From NCBI GenBank assembly GCA_021162935.1, contig JAGGXR010000060.1:1-64000 (forward strand): 64,000 nucleotides of DNA, in the 5' to 3' direction. Positions 35,572 to 44,101 of this stretch are shown piece by piece (position 1 is the stretch's first letter; each line of letters starts with the position of its first letter). The notes under the pieces were generated by a model. It was not told the origin of the DNA and searched no databases. It saw nothing but the letters and a program-made list of their open reading frames with translations. Made by a program: the position numbers and the translations under genes. The DNA comes from Deltaproteobacteria bacterium (GTDB lineage: Bacteria > Myxococcota_A > Polyangia > HGW-17 > SLPX01).

Positions 35572-36420
35572 ATGGATATGGCATCGAAACGTTCCACGTG
35601 GCGCGATTTGTTGGAGCGCGGCGCAGAAAAGCTCAGTGAGGGAAAGTACCAAGAGGCTGTCCGTTGGTTCGAAGCTGCCTATGCCCAGGCACCCCATGAG
35701 CCACTGGTCTGCTACGCTCTTGGTAGGGAGCGCATGCGGCAGCGGCGATACGACGAGTCCGAGGTGTTGCTCCGCCGAGCCTGGGAGGATGACCGTTCCC
35801 TCCTGTCGGCGGGGTTGAGTCTCGTGCGTCTTCTGGGCCTTCACCTCGGCAAGGATGAAGAGGCTCGTCAGATTTTGGACGCCATGCGCGAGGATGCCGA
35901 GTCGGCTGGGGACGAGGAGTTGGTTGCCCTCGTCGAAGGGGAACTCGATCTGCGTCGGGGTGAGCGGGCCGAACACGCCATCGAGGTCTTTCGGTCTCTC
36001 ATGGAGTCGGGGCGCGCGGGAGTCGCGGCTCGTGACGGCCTCGCTCGGGCCTATAATGTCAAGGGCATTCGTTTGGCGCGGTCCGGCAGGGCACACGAGG
36101 CGCTTTTCGTACTGAAACAGGCTACGGATCTGGTCGAGGATTGGGCTCCTCCCATGGTAAACATGGGAGTCGTGTTCCAGACCATGGGGAAGGTGCGCAG
36201 AGCGAAGAAGGAGTACCTTCGCGCACTGGTCGTGGAGCCGGATAGTCCGACCGCTCTGTTCAACCTGGGGAAGTTGGCCATGCGCCAGGAGGAACTGAAT
36301 CAGGCGTCCGCCTATTTTCGGCAGCTCCTGGAACGGCATCCATCCTATCCTGGTGTGCGGTCCGTCCTGGCCGAGTTGACGAGACGCAAGCGGGCCTTAC
36401 TCAACAAGGCGCCCAAGTAG
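35572..36420 (+). CDS. Tetratricopeptide-repeat protein
   Basis: Protein of 282 aa built almost entirely of TPR helix pairs: LSEGKYQEAVRWFEAAYAQ, RRYDESEVLLRRAWEDD, GRAHEALFVLKQATDLVED, GKVRRAKKEYLRALVVEPD and EELNQASAYFRQLLERHP. No signal peptide or membrane segment is evident, so it is probably cytosolic, although the N-terminus is short and basic. The start at ATG 35572 follows AGGTGCA; a second ATG at 35578 and an open frame back to 35497 are alternatives. A Rho-independent terminator follows immediately (36423-36457) and a good promoter precedes it, so it is a single-gene unit. The partner protein is unknown. Confidence 0.82.
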   Translation: MDMASKRSTWRDLLERGAEKLSEGKYQEAVRWFEAAYAQAPHEPLVCYALGRERMRQRRYDESEVLLRRAWEDDRSLLSAGLSLVRLLGLHLGKDEEARQILDAMREDAESAGDEELVALVEGELDLRRGERAEHAIEVFRSLMESGRAGVAARDGLARAYNVKGIRLARSGRAHEALFVLKQATDLVEDWAPPMVNMGVVFQTMGKVRRAKKEYLRALVVEPDSPTALFNLGKLAMRQEELNQASAYFRQLLERHPSYPGVRSVLAELTRRKRALLNKAPK

Positions 36421-36422
36421 GG

Positions 36423-36457
36423 CCATCCACGAGGCACGTCGTTGGTGGTTTTTGTTT
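36423..36457 (+). terminator. Rho-independent terminator of the TPR gene
   Basis: A 10-bp stem (36423-36432 with 36439-36448, one mismatch and one G-U pair) with loop GGCACG is followed by TTTTTGTTT at 36449-36457, three bases after the TPR stop codon. Confidence 0.7.
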
Positions 36458-36467
36458 GGGGGGGGGG
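36458..36467. repeat. Homopolymer of ten G
   Basis: A G10 tract lies between the TPR terminator and the end of the convergent htrA-like gene. It could be a slippage-prone site or a sequencing-sensitive spot; no gene spans it. Confidence 0.7.
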
Positions 36468-36489
36468 ACGGCCTCGCCAGCGGGGCGGC

Positions 36490-37980
36490 TCAGCGGTTCG
36501 GGACCAGAATCCATCGGGTGCCACGAGGGGACGTGACGAGCAGGGGAACGTCCGTGCCTCTGCGGTATCGGTTCAGGGTTCTGACGAAATCGGCCGGCGT
36601 TCCAACGGGGCGATCGCCCACCTGGAGGACGACTTCACCTCTGGCCAGGCCGGCGAGATGAGCTGGACTGTTGCGTTGCACCGATGTGATCACGAGTCCG
36701 ACGCCTGCCGGTACACCGTAGAGTCGGGCCATTTGTGGGGTCATGGGCGTCATGGTGAGCCCCAGGTGCCTGGTTTTGTGGCCCGGTTGGTCCAGTGGAT
36801 TGAGCGCTGCCATGACTGTCCTGACCGTGACTTTTTTTGTGCCTCGTAGGATGACGATAGGTACGGTTTTTCCAATGCCGGCAATGGCTGCCATCCAAGG
36901 CAGATTATCCGCTTTTTCGACAGGTTTTCCGTTGAATTCGATGATCACGTCACCTGGCAGGATACCCGCCCGTGCCGCCGGTGACCCCGAGACAACCTGG
37001 GATACCAGGGCGCCCTTTCGGGACCGAAGGCCGAGGGATGCCTGGAGCGACGGCGTGACCGGTTGGATGGACACCCCAAGATAGCTTCGCGGCGCGCGTC
37101 CGTGTTTTTCGAGCAGCGGCATGATCACTTTGGCCATGTTGATAGGGATGGCGAACCCAATGCCCGCGCCGCGTGAGTCGATGGCGCTGTTGATGCCCAC
37201 GACCTCGCCGTGCATGTTGATCAATGGACCACCCGAGTTTCCCGGGTTGATGGAGGCATCCGTCTGAATGAAGTTCCAGTAGGGACTTCGTTTGCCTCCC
37301 GGCGCGATGTTGTGTCGGCCCTTTGCGCTGACGATGCCGGCGGTGACCGTGTGGTCCAGTCCAAACGGGTTTCCGATGGCCACGACTGGTTCTCCGATTT
37401 GGAGCGCATCCGAGTCGCCGAGTTTTGCAACCGGCAAAGGCTTTTTCGCGTTGATCGTGATGAGGGCGATGTCTGTGCCTGGGTCGGCCCCCACCACTTT
37501 GGCTCGAAATTCTTGGTCATCGGCCAGGCGGACCATGATCACATCGGCGCCGTGAATGACGTGATTGTTCGTCAGGATCAGCCCGTCGGAACGGACAATG
37601 AACCCGGTCCCGAGGCTCGTGGCCCTGTGTCGTCCACGAGGCATCCAATGGTAGAGTGGGCTCGAGGCGAAATCTTTGACCGTGGCGATGTGCACCACGG
37701 TGGGGCCCACTCGATGGACCAACTGCACGAAGTTGTATGGGCGCGTTGCTGTGGCCGCCGTCCGGGATGGCAGCCTATTGGTCCCATGGTCACCGAGCGT
37801 ATGGGCAGCGGGTTGGATGGATGTTTTCGGCGCTGTTTTCTGCTCGGGTGTAGGCCGACTGGATCCAGGGTGCATGATCCGTCCCACCGTGAGGACGAAC
37901 AGACCGTAGGACAGGGCGATGCTTACGACAGCGGTGCCCGCCAGAGCCGGAACGAGATGCTTCGCGGTGGAATCGGACAT
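36490..37980 (-). CDS. HtrA/DegP-type periplasmic serine protease, membrane-anchored
   Basis: Protein of 496 aa. One N-terminal transmembrane helix (about 10-34) anchors it, followed by a Pro/Thr-rich linker. The trypsin-like domain has the full triad: His140 (TNNHVIHG), Asp170 (GTDIALI) and Ser249 (NPGNSGGPL). Two PDZ domains follow (about 290-390 with YLGVSIQP and about 400-490 with HLGLTMTP). It should degrade or hold misfolded envelope proteins, like DegS/HtrA. The membrane anchor and two PDZ domains resemble HtrA of Gram-positive and delta lineages more than soluble DegP. ATG 37980 has GGAGGCC upstream, and a candidate promoter lies at 38026-38053. It is divergent from the WD40 gene. Confidence 0.93.
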   Translation of the reverse strand: MSDSTAKHLVPALAGTAVVSIALSYGLFVLTVGRIMHPGSSRPTPEQKTAPKTSIQPAAHTLGDHGTNRLPSRTAATATRPYNFVQLVHRVGPTVVHIATVKDFASSPLYHWMPRGRHRATSLGTGFIVRSDGLILTNNHVIHGADVIMVRLADDQEFRAKVVGADPGTDIALITINAKKPLPVAKLGDSDALQIGEPVVAIGNPFGLDHTVTAGIVSAKGRHNIAPGGKRSPYWNFIQTDASINPGNSGGPLINMHGEVVGINSAIDSRGAGIGFAIPINMAKVIMPLLEKHGRAPRSYLGVSIQPVTPSLQASLGLRSRKGALVSQVVSGSPAARAGILPGDVIIEFNGKPVEKADNLPWMAAIAGIGKTVPIVILRGTKKVTVRTVMAALNPLDQPGHKTRHLGLTMTPMTPQMARLYGVPAGVGLVITSVQRNSPAHLAGLARGEVVLQVGDRPVGTPADFVRTLNRYRRGTDVPLLVTSPRGTRWILVPNR

Positions 37981-38025
37981 GGTGGCCTCCGGGTCGGCTT
38001 TGCTGCGTCAGTGGATGTGACCGGT

Positions 38026-38053
38026 AGCATAACGATTGTGACCGCTGGGGCAA
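38026..38053 (-). promoter_or_regulatory. Candidate promoter of the HtrA-like gene
   Basis: TTGCCC (38053-38048) and TATGCT (38031-38026) on the minus strand are spaced 16 nt, about 45 nt upstream of the start codon. No heat-shock sigma element was recognised. Confidence 0.4.
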
Positions 38054-38150
38054 GGGCAGAAGTGCGTTGACTCATTTCCGAGACGAGCATAGGTTTGCTG
38101 CTGCGTCTCGTTTCGATCCGCAGTAGGAACCGGCTTGAGGAGGATGGTCG

Positions 38151-39236
38151 ATGACGCATGGCGACGAAATACTGGGCTGTTGGTCCGGGGATTCTGGCTT
38201 CTGGGCGAAGGCACCGTTCGTACATTTTTGGGCGGGGGCTTTTGCCGTCGGGTTCTGCCTCGCCTGCGCGTTTCCTGCCCAGGCGCGGACCAGGAGACGC
38301 CACGGACGACACCACAGGAGAGTGATTCGTCCCAGGGGAGCCTGTCGGCTCGACGGTCCGGTGAAGTCGTTCGTTCTAGTGGCGGGCAAACCTGTTCGCT
38401 CCGTGGCGGTTTCGGCGGATGGCAGGCGCGCCGCCGCGGTCGTGGACGGCAGCGGTGTTTGGGTGTGGAATTTGCCGGCTGGTGGTCTCGCGGCTCGGAT
38501 TGTCCGTCCGGGGAAAATTGGTTCCGTGGCCTTGTCTCCCGACGGGATGACCCTGGCCGTGTCCTGGGATCAGACGGGCATCGGTCTTTGGACTCTTCGC
38601 AACGGTGTGACCTCGTTGGGTTGGTGGAAGGAGACGACAGGGGTGTTGGCCCTTGCCTTCAGCCCGGACGGGCGCTTGCTTGCGTATGGAGGTCGACGTC
38701 GATCGGTAACGATTCGGCCCGTGCGAGGCGGGTCGGCTCCGGTGGTTGGCATGGGTCATACGAGTTGGGTGAGTGCGTTGGTGTTCGGTCGGGCTGGCAA
38801 AACGCTTTACAGCGGAGCATGGGACGACACGGTGCGAGCCTGGCGTGTTTTGGATGGTCATGCTCTGTGGCGGGCGCCGGTCCATTCGTTTGCCGTCAAT
38901 GCAATTGCCCTGGCTGGCAGCTCCGTGATATCCGGCTCCGATGACGGCAGGACCAAAGTGGATCGGACATCCGACGGGGCGCAGATCAAGACGCGGCGTT
39001 GGGGTCAGGTCAAGGGCTTGGCGGTTCTACTCGGGGGTCGGTACCTGGCCGCCGGCACCTGGGGCGGTCGGCTTCTGCTGGTAGATGCCGCCTCCATGGG
39101 AGTGCTTCAAAATCGTCGAGGCGAGGCGGGACCCGTCGAGAGTCTGGCCGGTGGCGGGCGTACGGTGATGGTGGGAGGACCGAAAGGAAGCGTGAAGGTA
39201 TACGAGTTGACCGGTTGCGTGGCGTCCGCGAAGTGA
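38151..39236 (+). CDS. WD40-repeat protein, probably exported
   Basis: Protein of 361 aa. Residues about 20-45 form a late signal peptide (AGAFAVGFCLACAFPAQA) after a polar start. After an Arg/His-rich linker, residues about 65-360 form a WD40-type beta propeller: VRSVAVSADGRRAAAV...GVWVWNL, GSVALSPDGMTLAVSWDQTGIGLWTL, LALAFSPDGRLLAYGG, VSALVFGRAGKTLYSGAWDDTVRAWRV, AIALAGSSVISGSDDG and so on, about seven blades. ATG 38151 has GAGGAGG 7 nt upstream. The propeller presumably binds a protein partner; the partner cannot be read. The M24 peptidase gene follows 39 nt later and may be co-transcribed. Confidence 0.85.
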   Translation: MTHGDEILGCWSGDSGFWAKAPFVHFWAGAFAVGFCLACAFPAQARTRRRHGRHHRRVIRPRGACRLDGPVKSFVLVAGKPVRSVAVSADGRRAAAVVDGSGVWVWNLPAGGLAARIVRPGKIGSVALSPDGMTLAVSWDQTGIGLWTLRNGVTSLGWWKETTGVLALAFSPDGRLLAYGGRRRSVTIRPVRGGSAPVVGMGHTSWVSALVFGRAGKTLYSGAWDDTVRAWRVLDGHALWRAPVHSFAVNAIALAGSSVISGSDDGRTKVDRTSDGAQIKTRRWGQVKGLAVLLGGRYLAAGTWGGRLLLVDAASMGVLQNRRGEAGPVESLAGGGRTVMVGGPKGSVKVYELTGCVASAK

Positions 39237-39275
39237 ACGTTTTGCGGCTGGGCAGGTACGAAGGAGGTTGCGACC

Positions 39276-40496
39276 ATGGACAGTGGACAGAATCGTGAGG
39301 GTCAAGGGGACATTGTGTTCCGCAGGGAAAAGCTGGACCAGGCTTCGGCCATCATGAACGAGTTAGACCTGGATTTGTGGTTGACGTTCGTTCGGGAATC
39401 GGAAACCACAAAAGATCCGAGCCTCGATGTACTCGTGGGGGCGAACGTCACCTGGCAATCCGCCTTCATGGTGACCCGTCAGGGCAGGCGCGTGGCCATC
39501 GTGGGTAGCCTGGACAAGACGAGGATCGAGCGGAGTGGCACGTTTCCCGAAGTGCGCGGCTACGTCGGCGGAATCAGTTCGGAACTCCTGAGCATGCTCG
39601 GTGAATTGGATCCAGCCAGGATCGCCCTCAACTACAGTCTGGACACGGAACTCGCCGATGGTCTGACTCATGGGATGTACCTGCTCCTGCAGAACATCTT
39701 GAAGGGTACGCCCTATGGAGAGAGGTTCGTCAGTTCGGAGCGACTCGTGGCAGCGTTGCGGGGCCGCAAGACGCCTTCGGAAGTGGATCGGATTCGTCGG
39801 GCCTGTCAGGCCACGGTGGCCATCTTCGGTGAGTTGACAGAGCGCTTGAAGGTGGGACTGACCGAGAAGCAGGTGGCGGCCATCATCACCGAGCGCATGG
39901 AGAGCCGAGGGCTGGAGCCCGCCTGGGAGGCGATTCAATGCCCGGCGGTCTTCACCGGGCCCGGTTCGGCCGGCGCCCATGCAGGCCCCACCGATACGCC
40001 CATCGAATCGGGGCACATCATGAACGTGGATTTCGGCGTCAAGGTGGATGGCTACTGTTCCGACCTGCAGCGGACGTGGTACTTCCGCCGCAAAGGCGAG
40101 GACAAGGCCCCCAAGGAGGTGCAGCGGGGGTTCGATACGATTCGAGACGCGGTGCACAAGGCAGCGGACGCTTTGCGGCCGGGAAAGATGGGCTGGGAGA
40201 TCGATGCGATAGCGCGGAGCCATATCGTCGAGGCTGGCTATGAAGAATATCCCCATGCCTTGGGTCACCAGGTGGGGCGGGTGGCGCACGACGGCCGCGC
40301 CCTGCTTTGCCCCCATTGGGAACGATACGGAGACCGCGGCGATCAGCCCATCGAAGAGGGGCAAGTCTATACGATCGAACCTCGTCTGACCGTCCCTGGA
40401 TTCGGTATTGCCACCATCGAAGAGATCGTGTGGGTGCGTTCCGACGGCGTCGAGTTCCTGTCGGATCCGCAGATGGAACTCATCGAGGTCGGGTGA
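39276..40496 (+). CDS. M24-family Xaa-Pro aminopeptidase (creatinase fold)
   Basis: Enzyme of 406 aa that removes N-terminal residues before proline or acts as a related dipeptidase. The N-terminal creatinase-like domain (about 20-165) precedes a pita-bread domain with all five metal ligands: Asp252 (MNVDFGV), Asp263 (CSDLQRTW), His331 (HALGHQVGR), Glu368 (YTIEPRL) and Glu382 or Glu383 (IEEIVWV). Substrate cannot be fixed from sequence; the ligand spacing fits the PepP/PepQ group. ATG 39276 has a near-perfect AAGGAGG upstream. It follows the WD40 gene by 39 nt and converges on the xerD-like gene. Cytosolic, with no signal sequence. Confidence 0.93.
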   Translation: MDSGQNREGQGDIVFRREKLDQASAIMNELDLDLWLTFVRESETTKDPSLDVLVGANVTWQSAFMVTRQGRRVAIVGSLDKTRIERSGTFPEVRGYVGGISSELLSMLGELDPARIALNYSLDTELADGLTHGMYLLLQNILKGTPYGERFVSSERLVAALRGRKTPSEVDRIRRACQATVAIFGELTERLKVGLTEKQVAAIITERMESRGLEPAWEAIQCPAVFTGPGSAGAHAGPTDTPIESGHIMNVDFGVKVDGYCSDLQRTWYFRRKGEDKAPKEVQRGFDTIRDAVHKAADALRPGKMGWEIDAIARSHIVEAGYEEYPHALGHQVGRVAHDGRALLCPHWERYGDRGDQPIEEGQVYTIEPRLTVPGFGIATIEEIVWVRSDGVEFLSDPQMELIEVG

Positions 40497-40624
40497 GGGC
40501 GGCTGACCTCGCGTCCTGCAGAACCATGTGGGAATGCTCGGTTGGATGTTTTGCGTATCAAGTGAGGCCCGCTGACCGGACGTCCTTCGGGCACATTAGC
40601 CCTAAGCCCTAAGCCTTTTTTGCC

Positions 40625-41590
40625 TCATCGCTTCTGTTTGTCGTGTTTCTGTCGATGGCCATGGGAGGGGCCCGGATCATGGCGTGTGCCTGGCGGCGGG
40701 TTTGCCCTGGGATGGTGCTGCTGGTAGACCTGCTGCATGCGCGCCATGGAGATGTGGGTGTAGATCTGGGTGGTGGAGATGTCCGCGTGGCCGAGCATCT
40801 CCTGGACGGCTCGCAGATCCGCCCCGTGTTCCAGGAGGTGGGTGGCGAACGAGTGACGCAGCGTGTGCGGGCTGATGTCACGGGTGATCTCGGCCAGCAG
40901 TGCGTATCGTTTGACGATTTTCCAAAAAGTCTGCCTAGTCATGCCGGATCCTCGCTGTGTGAGAAAGAGGGTGTCGGTGGTCTGTTTGACTAGGGGCGGC
41001 CGAGCCTGTTCCATGTATTCGACGATGACCTGGCGCGCCACGTCTCCCAGGGGGACGAGTCGTTGTTTTGAGCCTTTGCCCATGGTGCGGATCAGGCCGG
41101 TCTCCAGGTCGCAGTCCGGGATTCGGAGTCGGACCAATTCCGTCACGCGCAGTCCGGTCGCATAGAGGGTTTCGAGCATGGCGGCATTGCGCAGACCGAG
41201 CGTCGTCTCTCTGTTCGGCGCTGCGAGGAGGGTGTCTACTTCTTCCTGAGACAGGTATTCGGGGAGGTGGCGACCGATCTTGGGCGCTGTGACCAGTGCG
41301 GTGGGATCCTTGTCCAGGAAACGATCCCTGAGTAGGAAGCGGAACAGATTTCGAACGGCCACCAGGCGTCGTGCCTGGGTGCGCGCGGCGAGTCGTCTTT
41401 TGGCCAGATGCATCATGAAGCCCACCACATCCACCTCGGTGACCTCATCGATGGAGGTTCGTCCCTGCTTCATGCAAAAATTCCTGAATTGGGTGAGGTC
41501 CACCGCGTAGGCCGAGATACTGTTTTGAGCGAGGCCCCGTTCCAGTTTGAGATGGGTCATGAAGAGGTCGATTGCTTCGTCGAGAATCAT
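40625..41590 (-). CDS. XerD/XerC-type tyrosine recombinase
   Basis: Protein of 321 aa. N-terminal SAM-like core-binding domain (about 1-95) and a C-terminal tyrosine-recombinase domain with Arg148 (ATGLRVTEL), Lys172 or Lys175 (GKGSKQRLVP), His242 and Arg245 (HTLRHSF), His268 (GHADIS) and nucleophile Tyr277 (QIYTH). This completeness and the length fit chromosome-dimer resolvases XerC/XerD rather than phage integrases. An unusual Pro/His/Lys-rich tail (about 292-321) extends beyond the usual end. The ATG at 41590 has AAGGCGG upstream; the open frame runs back to 41902 through the zinc-ribbon gene. Which of XerC or XerD it is, and where its dif site lies, cannot be told from this window. Confidence 0.88.
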   Translation of the reverse strand: MILDEAIDLFMTHLKLERGLAQNSISAYAVDLTQFRNFCMKQGRTSIDEVTEVDVVGFMMHLAKRRLAARTQARRLVAVRNLFRFLLRDRFLDKDPTALVTAPKIGRHLPEYLSQEEVDTLLAAPNRETTLGLRNAAMLETLYATGLRVTELVRLRIPDCDLETGLIRTMGKGSKQRLVPLGDVARQVIVEYMEQARPPLVKQTTDTLFLTQRGSGMTRQTFWKIVKRYALLAEITRDISPHTLRHSFATHLLEHGADLRAVQEMLGHADISTTQIYTHISMARMQQVYQQHHPRANPPPGTRHDPGPSHGHRQKHDKQKR

Positions 41591-41648
41591 GCAGCCGCCT
41601 TGTGTTTGTTCGTTTGACGGCCGAACACGGCCCCAGCCGTGGTGCAGG

Positions 41649-41864
41649 TCAACTCCGTACGAAGTAGAAGTAGCCGCAGTCCCGACAGAGAACGACGCCA
41701 TGGTCCGAGCCATCTTTACCTTTTTTTCGCACGCCCACGAGGACACCTCCGCATTGGGGACAGACGCCGACTTCGGTTTCTTCTGCGTCGAGATCCGACA
41801 GGACGAGGTCCATGGCCTTGATGCGATCGAGGGTCTTTCTGCCTGATTGATCCTTGCGATCCAT
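41649..41864 (-). CDS. Small zinc-ribbon protein (71 aa)
   Basis: Starts MDRKDQSGRK, with GGAG 6 nt upstream of the ATG at 41864. Two CxxC knuckles (CPQCGG and CRDCGY), about 22 residues apart, make a zinc ribbon at the C-terminus; the first half is a charged helix (TLDRIKAMDLVLSDLDAEE). It ends 58 nt upstream of the recombinase start on the same strand and could be co-transcribed. Such ribbons often bind nucleic acid or ribosomal or polymerase partners; no specific role is claimed. Confidence 0.7.
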   Translation of the reverse strand: MDRKDQSGRKTLDRIKAMDLVLSDLDAEETEVGVCPQCGGVLVGVRKKGKDGSDHGVVLCRDCGYFYFVRS

Positions 41865-42162
41865 TTTTTCTCCACATTGGTCGAAAGGTTGCGCCTTGCC
41901 ATGTCGGCTTTGGGATATCGACACAGTCCCTTTCATGCTCACGAAAGTGTCTCCATCTTAAGTCACAAGGCTTTGCAGGTCAAACGCGAAGCGACCTTTT
42001 TCGATTGTACAATGAACAGTTCGGGCCGATGGTGATGAGCCGCTTGCCCGGTGAAGGGCTGCATGGTAGGACCCTGGCGGAAACGTTGCGTCGGAGTCGT
42101 TGACGAGATTCGGATACGACGGGCGATTCCGTCTGGAGTTTCGATCTCCACGACGTGGATTC

Positions 42163-43725
42163 ATGGACGAGATGAGCAGGCATTCGAAGGACAGAGACAT
42201 CGGCACGAAGGTAGATGGTGACCTGGACGGTACGGCTTCGACGCTGGTGTCCGGCACCGGAGCCGGTTCTGCTCGGGAACTGTGGCTCCTGAGCTATCCT
42301 ATCGTGGTGAGTATGGTGTCCCAGGCTCTGATGGGCGTGGTGGACACGTTTTTCTTGGGCTGGACCGAGCAGGCGCCGAGGGTGTCGATCTGTCCGTTTT
42401 CCGGGAATGGATTTGTAGGGGTCGAAGCCATCGTGGAACGTCTGCCCATCGTGGGTACCGCCCAGCAGGGCGGTGCCGGAATCGGGGCTGTGCTGTCCTG
42501 GACCCTGATGTCTTTCATGATTGGCACCTTGACGGCCGTGACGCCCTTCGTGGCGCAAAACAACGGGTCGGGCCATAGGCGTGTGTGCGGGTCCTTCGTC
42601 TGGCAGGCGCTCTATCTCGTGGTTCCTTTTGCATTGTTGGCGTTCTTGATGGGATGGCACGTTCATGATTTCTTGATCCTGGTGGGGCCGACCGAGTCGA
42701 TTCGACCCTATGCCATTTTGTACACGAAGATTCGGCTCTTCGGGGCGGCGCCGTTGTTCGTGAGTTTTGCCCTGGTGAGTTTCCTGAGGGGCATCGGTGA
42801 TACGAAGACGCCCATGTGGGTGTCGGTCCTGGCGAATGTGACGAACGTCGTGCTCAATTACCTGCTCATTTTTGGCAAGGCGGGGTTTCCGGCCATGGGG
42901 GTGGCGGGCGCAGCCCTTGCAACGGTTCTGTCGTCGGGGTTCGGGGCTCTTTTGTATCTGACCGTCTCCCTGTCTTCGAGGTTACGGCGGACGTATGGCA
43001 CGCTCGGTGGGTGGCGTTTTGCACCAGCCAGAATGAAGCGCCTCCTGGCAGTGGGTGCGCCCATCGGTGGAAACTGGTTCTTGGAAAACGGATCCTGGGC
43101 GTTTTTTGCCGTGCTCGTCAGCCGACTCGGTCCCAGACAGATGGCTGCTCATACCGTGGTCCTGCAGCTCATGCACCTGTCTTTCTTGCCGTCGGTGGCT
43201 ATGCTGATTGGAACGACCACCTTGGTGGCCCATTACCTGGGGAAAAAGCAGGTTGAGGTCGCTCAGGAGACGGCCAGGACGTCCTTTAAGGTGGTCCTGG
43301 GCTATGCCTTGGTCGTGGGGCTCGTGTTTTTGGTTGCGCGCCATCGTCTCATCGGGCTGTTCAATCGAGATCCCGTGGTCATCGCCGTTGGTTCGCGTCT
43401 GTTGCTGTTCACGGCTCTGTTCGTGTTGCTCGACGGGGTGTATCTCATTGCCGTCGGCACCCTGCGTGGTGCCGGTGACACGACCTGGCCCTTTTGGTTC
43501 ACGGCGATTTCGGCATGGTGCATTTTTGCGCCCCTCGCATATGTGTTGGCCAACGTGGTGGGATGGGGCATTTATGGAGCCTGGACGGCCCTTTTGTTCC
43601 ATGGTGGGTTCCTGGCGACGGCCCTGTTTCTTCGGTACCGCAAGGGTGAATGGAAGCATGCGGATAGTCTCGTCGAGCCTGTGGCTCTTCCGGACATGGA
43701 TCTGGGGACCAGGCCGGTGGAATGA
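42163..43725 (+). CDS. MATE-family multidrug/metabolite efflux transporter
   Basis: Integral membrane protein of 520 aa with 12 predicted helices, expected to export cationic drugs or metabolites using Na+ or H+. MATE hallmarks: PIVVSMVSQALMGVVDTFFLG near the start, the repeat FLRGIGDTKTPMWVSVLANV and its mirror TLRGAGDTTWPFWFTAI. An N-terminal polar extension of about 35 residues precedes helix 1. Between helices 1 and 2 is an extra segment of about 30 residues (EQAPRVSICPFSGNGFVGVE...) compared with typical MATE proteins. The ATG at 42163 is chosen over a TTG at 42100; 42172 is another candidate. It stands alone; the gap 41865-42162 shows nothing certain. Confidence 0.88.
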   Translation: MDEMSRHSKDRDIGTKVDGDLDGTASTLVSGTGAGSARELWLLSYPIVVSMVSQALMGVVDTFFLGWTEQAPRVSICPFSGNGFVGVEAIVERLPIVGTAQQGGAGIGAVLSWTLMSFMIGTLTAVTPFVAQNNGSGHRRVCGSFVWQALYLVVPFALLAFLMGWHVHDFLILVGPTESIRPYAILYTKIRLFGAAPLFVSFALVSFLRGIGDTKTPMWVSVLANVTNVVLNYLLIFGKAGFPAMGVAGAALATVLSSGFGALLYLTVSLSSRLRRTYGTLGGWRFAPARMKRLLAVGAPIGGNWFLENGSWAFFAVLVSRLGPRQMAAHTVVLQLMHLSFLPSVAMLIGTTTLVAHYLGKKQVEVAQETARTSFKVVLGYALVVGLVFLVARHRLIGLFNRDPVVIAVGSRLLLFTALFVLLDGVYLIAVGTLRGAGDTTWPFWFTAISAWCIFAPLAYVLANVVGWGIYGAWTALLFHGGFLATALFLRYRKGEWKHADSLVEPVALPDMDLGTRPVE

Positions 43726-44101
43726 CCAGTGCGGCAGACGGGCGCGACGCGGTGCGTCGTAGCTCGAAGGGCGTTGTGTCGCCGCTCGAAGATTTGGGTA
43801 AAAACAATGGAATCATCGATGGTTACGCCATGGTTTGTCTGGCCGTTTCTAAGTATAGACAGACTAAAATTAGAGGTTGATCGGACCATCACGGTCTGCT
43901 ATGGATCGCAAGACGAAATGCTCTGGACAAGGACCTGTATGGCCCGTCGTCGCGCATCGTATGCGGGCGACGACCATTCAGTTCGGAGAAGGATGCCACG
44001 GTCCTTGTCCTGTGGACGTCGGGTGACAGGAGATACGGGCGCGACCACGCGCTGAATAGTTTGAATCCCACATCGGGAACGGAACAGAAAGGAGTACCAT
44101 C
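43726..44101. other. 376-nt leader/intergenic region upstream of acs
   Basis: Contains a candidate promoter (43877-43905) and then about 190 nt of leader before the acetyl-CoA synthetase start. A GC-rich hairpin (CGACGC/GCGTCG) lies near the end of the MATE gene without a T tract. No open frame with a ribosome-binding site was found. I could not identify a riboswitch fold by eye. Confidence 0.4.
43877..43905 (+). promoter_or_regulatory. Candidate promoter of the acetyl-CoA synthetase gene
   Basis: TTGATC (43877-43882) and TATGGA (43900-43905) are spaced 17 nt upstream of acs. Confidence 0.35.

Noticed and set aside
40589-40616. Short CCCTAAGCCCTAAGCC tandem resembling eukaryotic telomere repeats
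   Set aside because: Only two copies beside a T-run between convergent genes; chance or a weak terminator is more likely.
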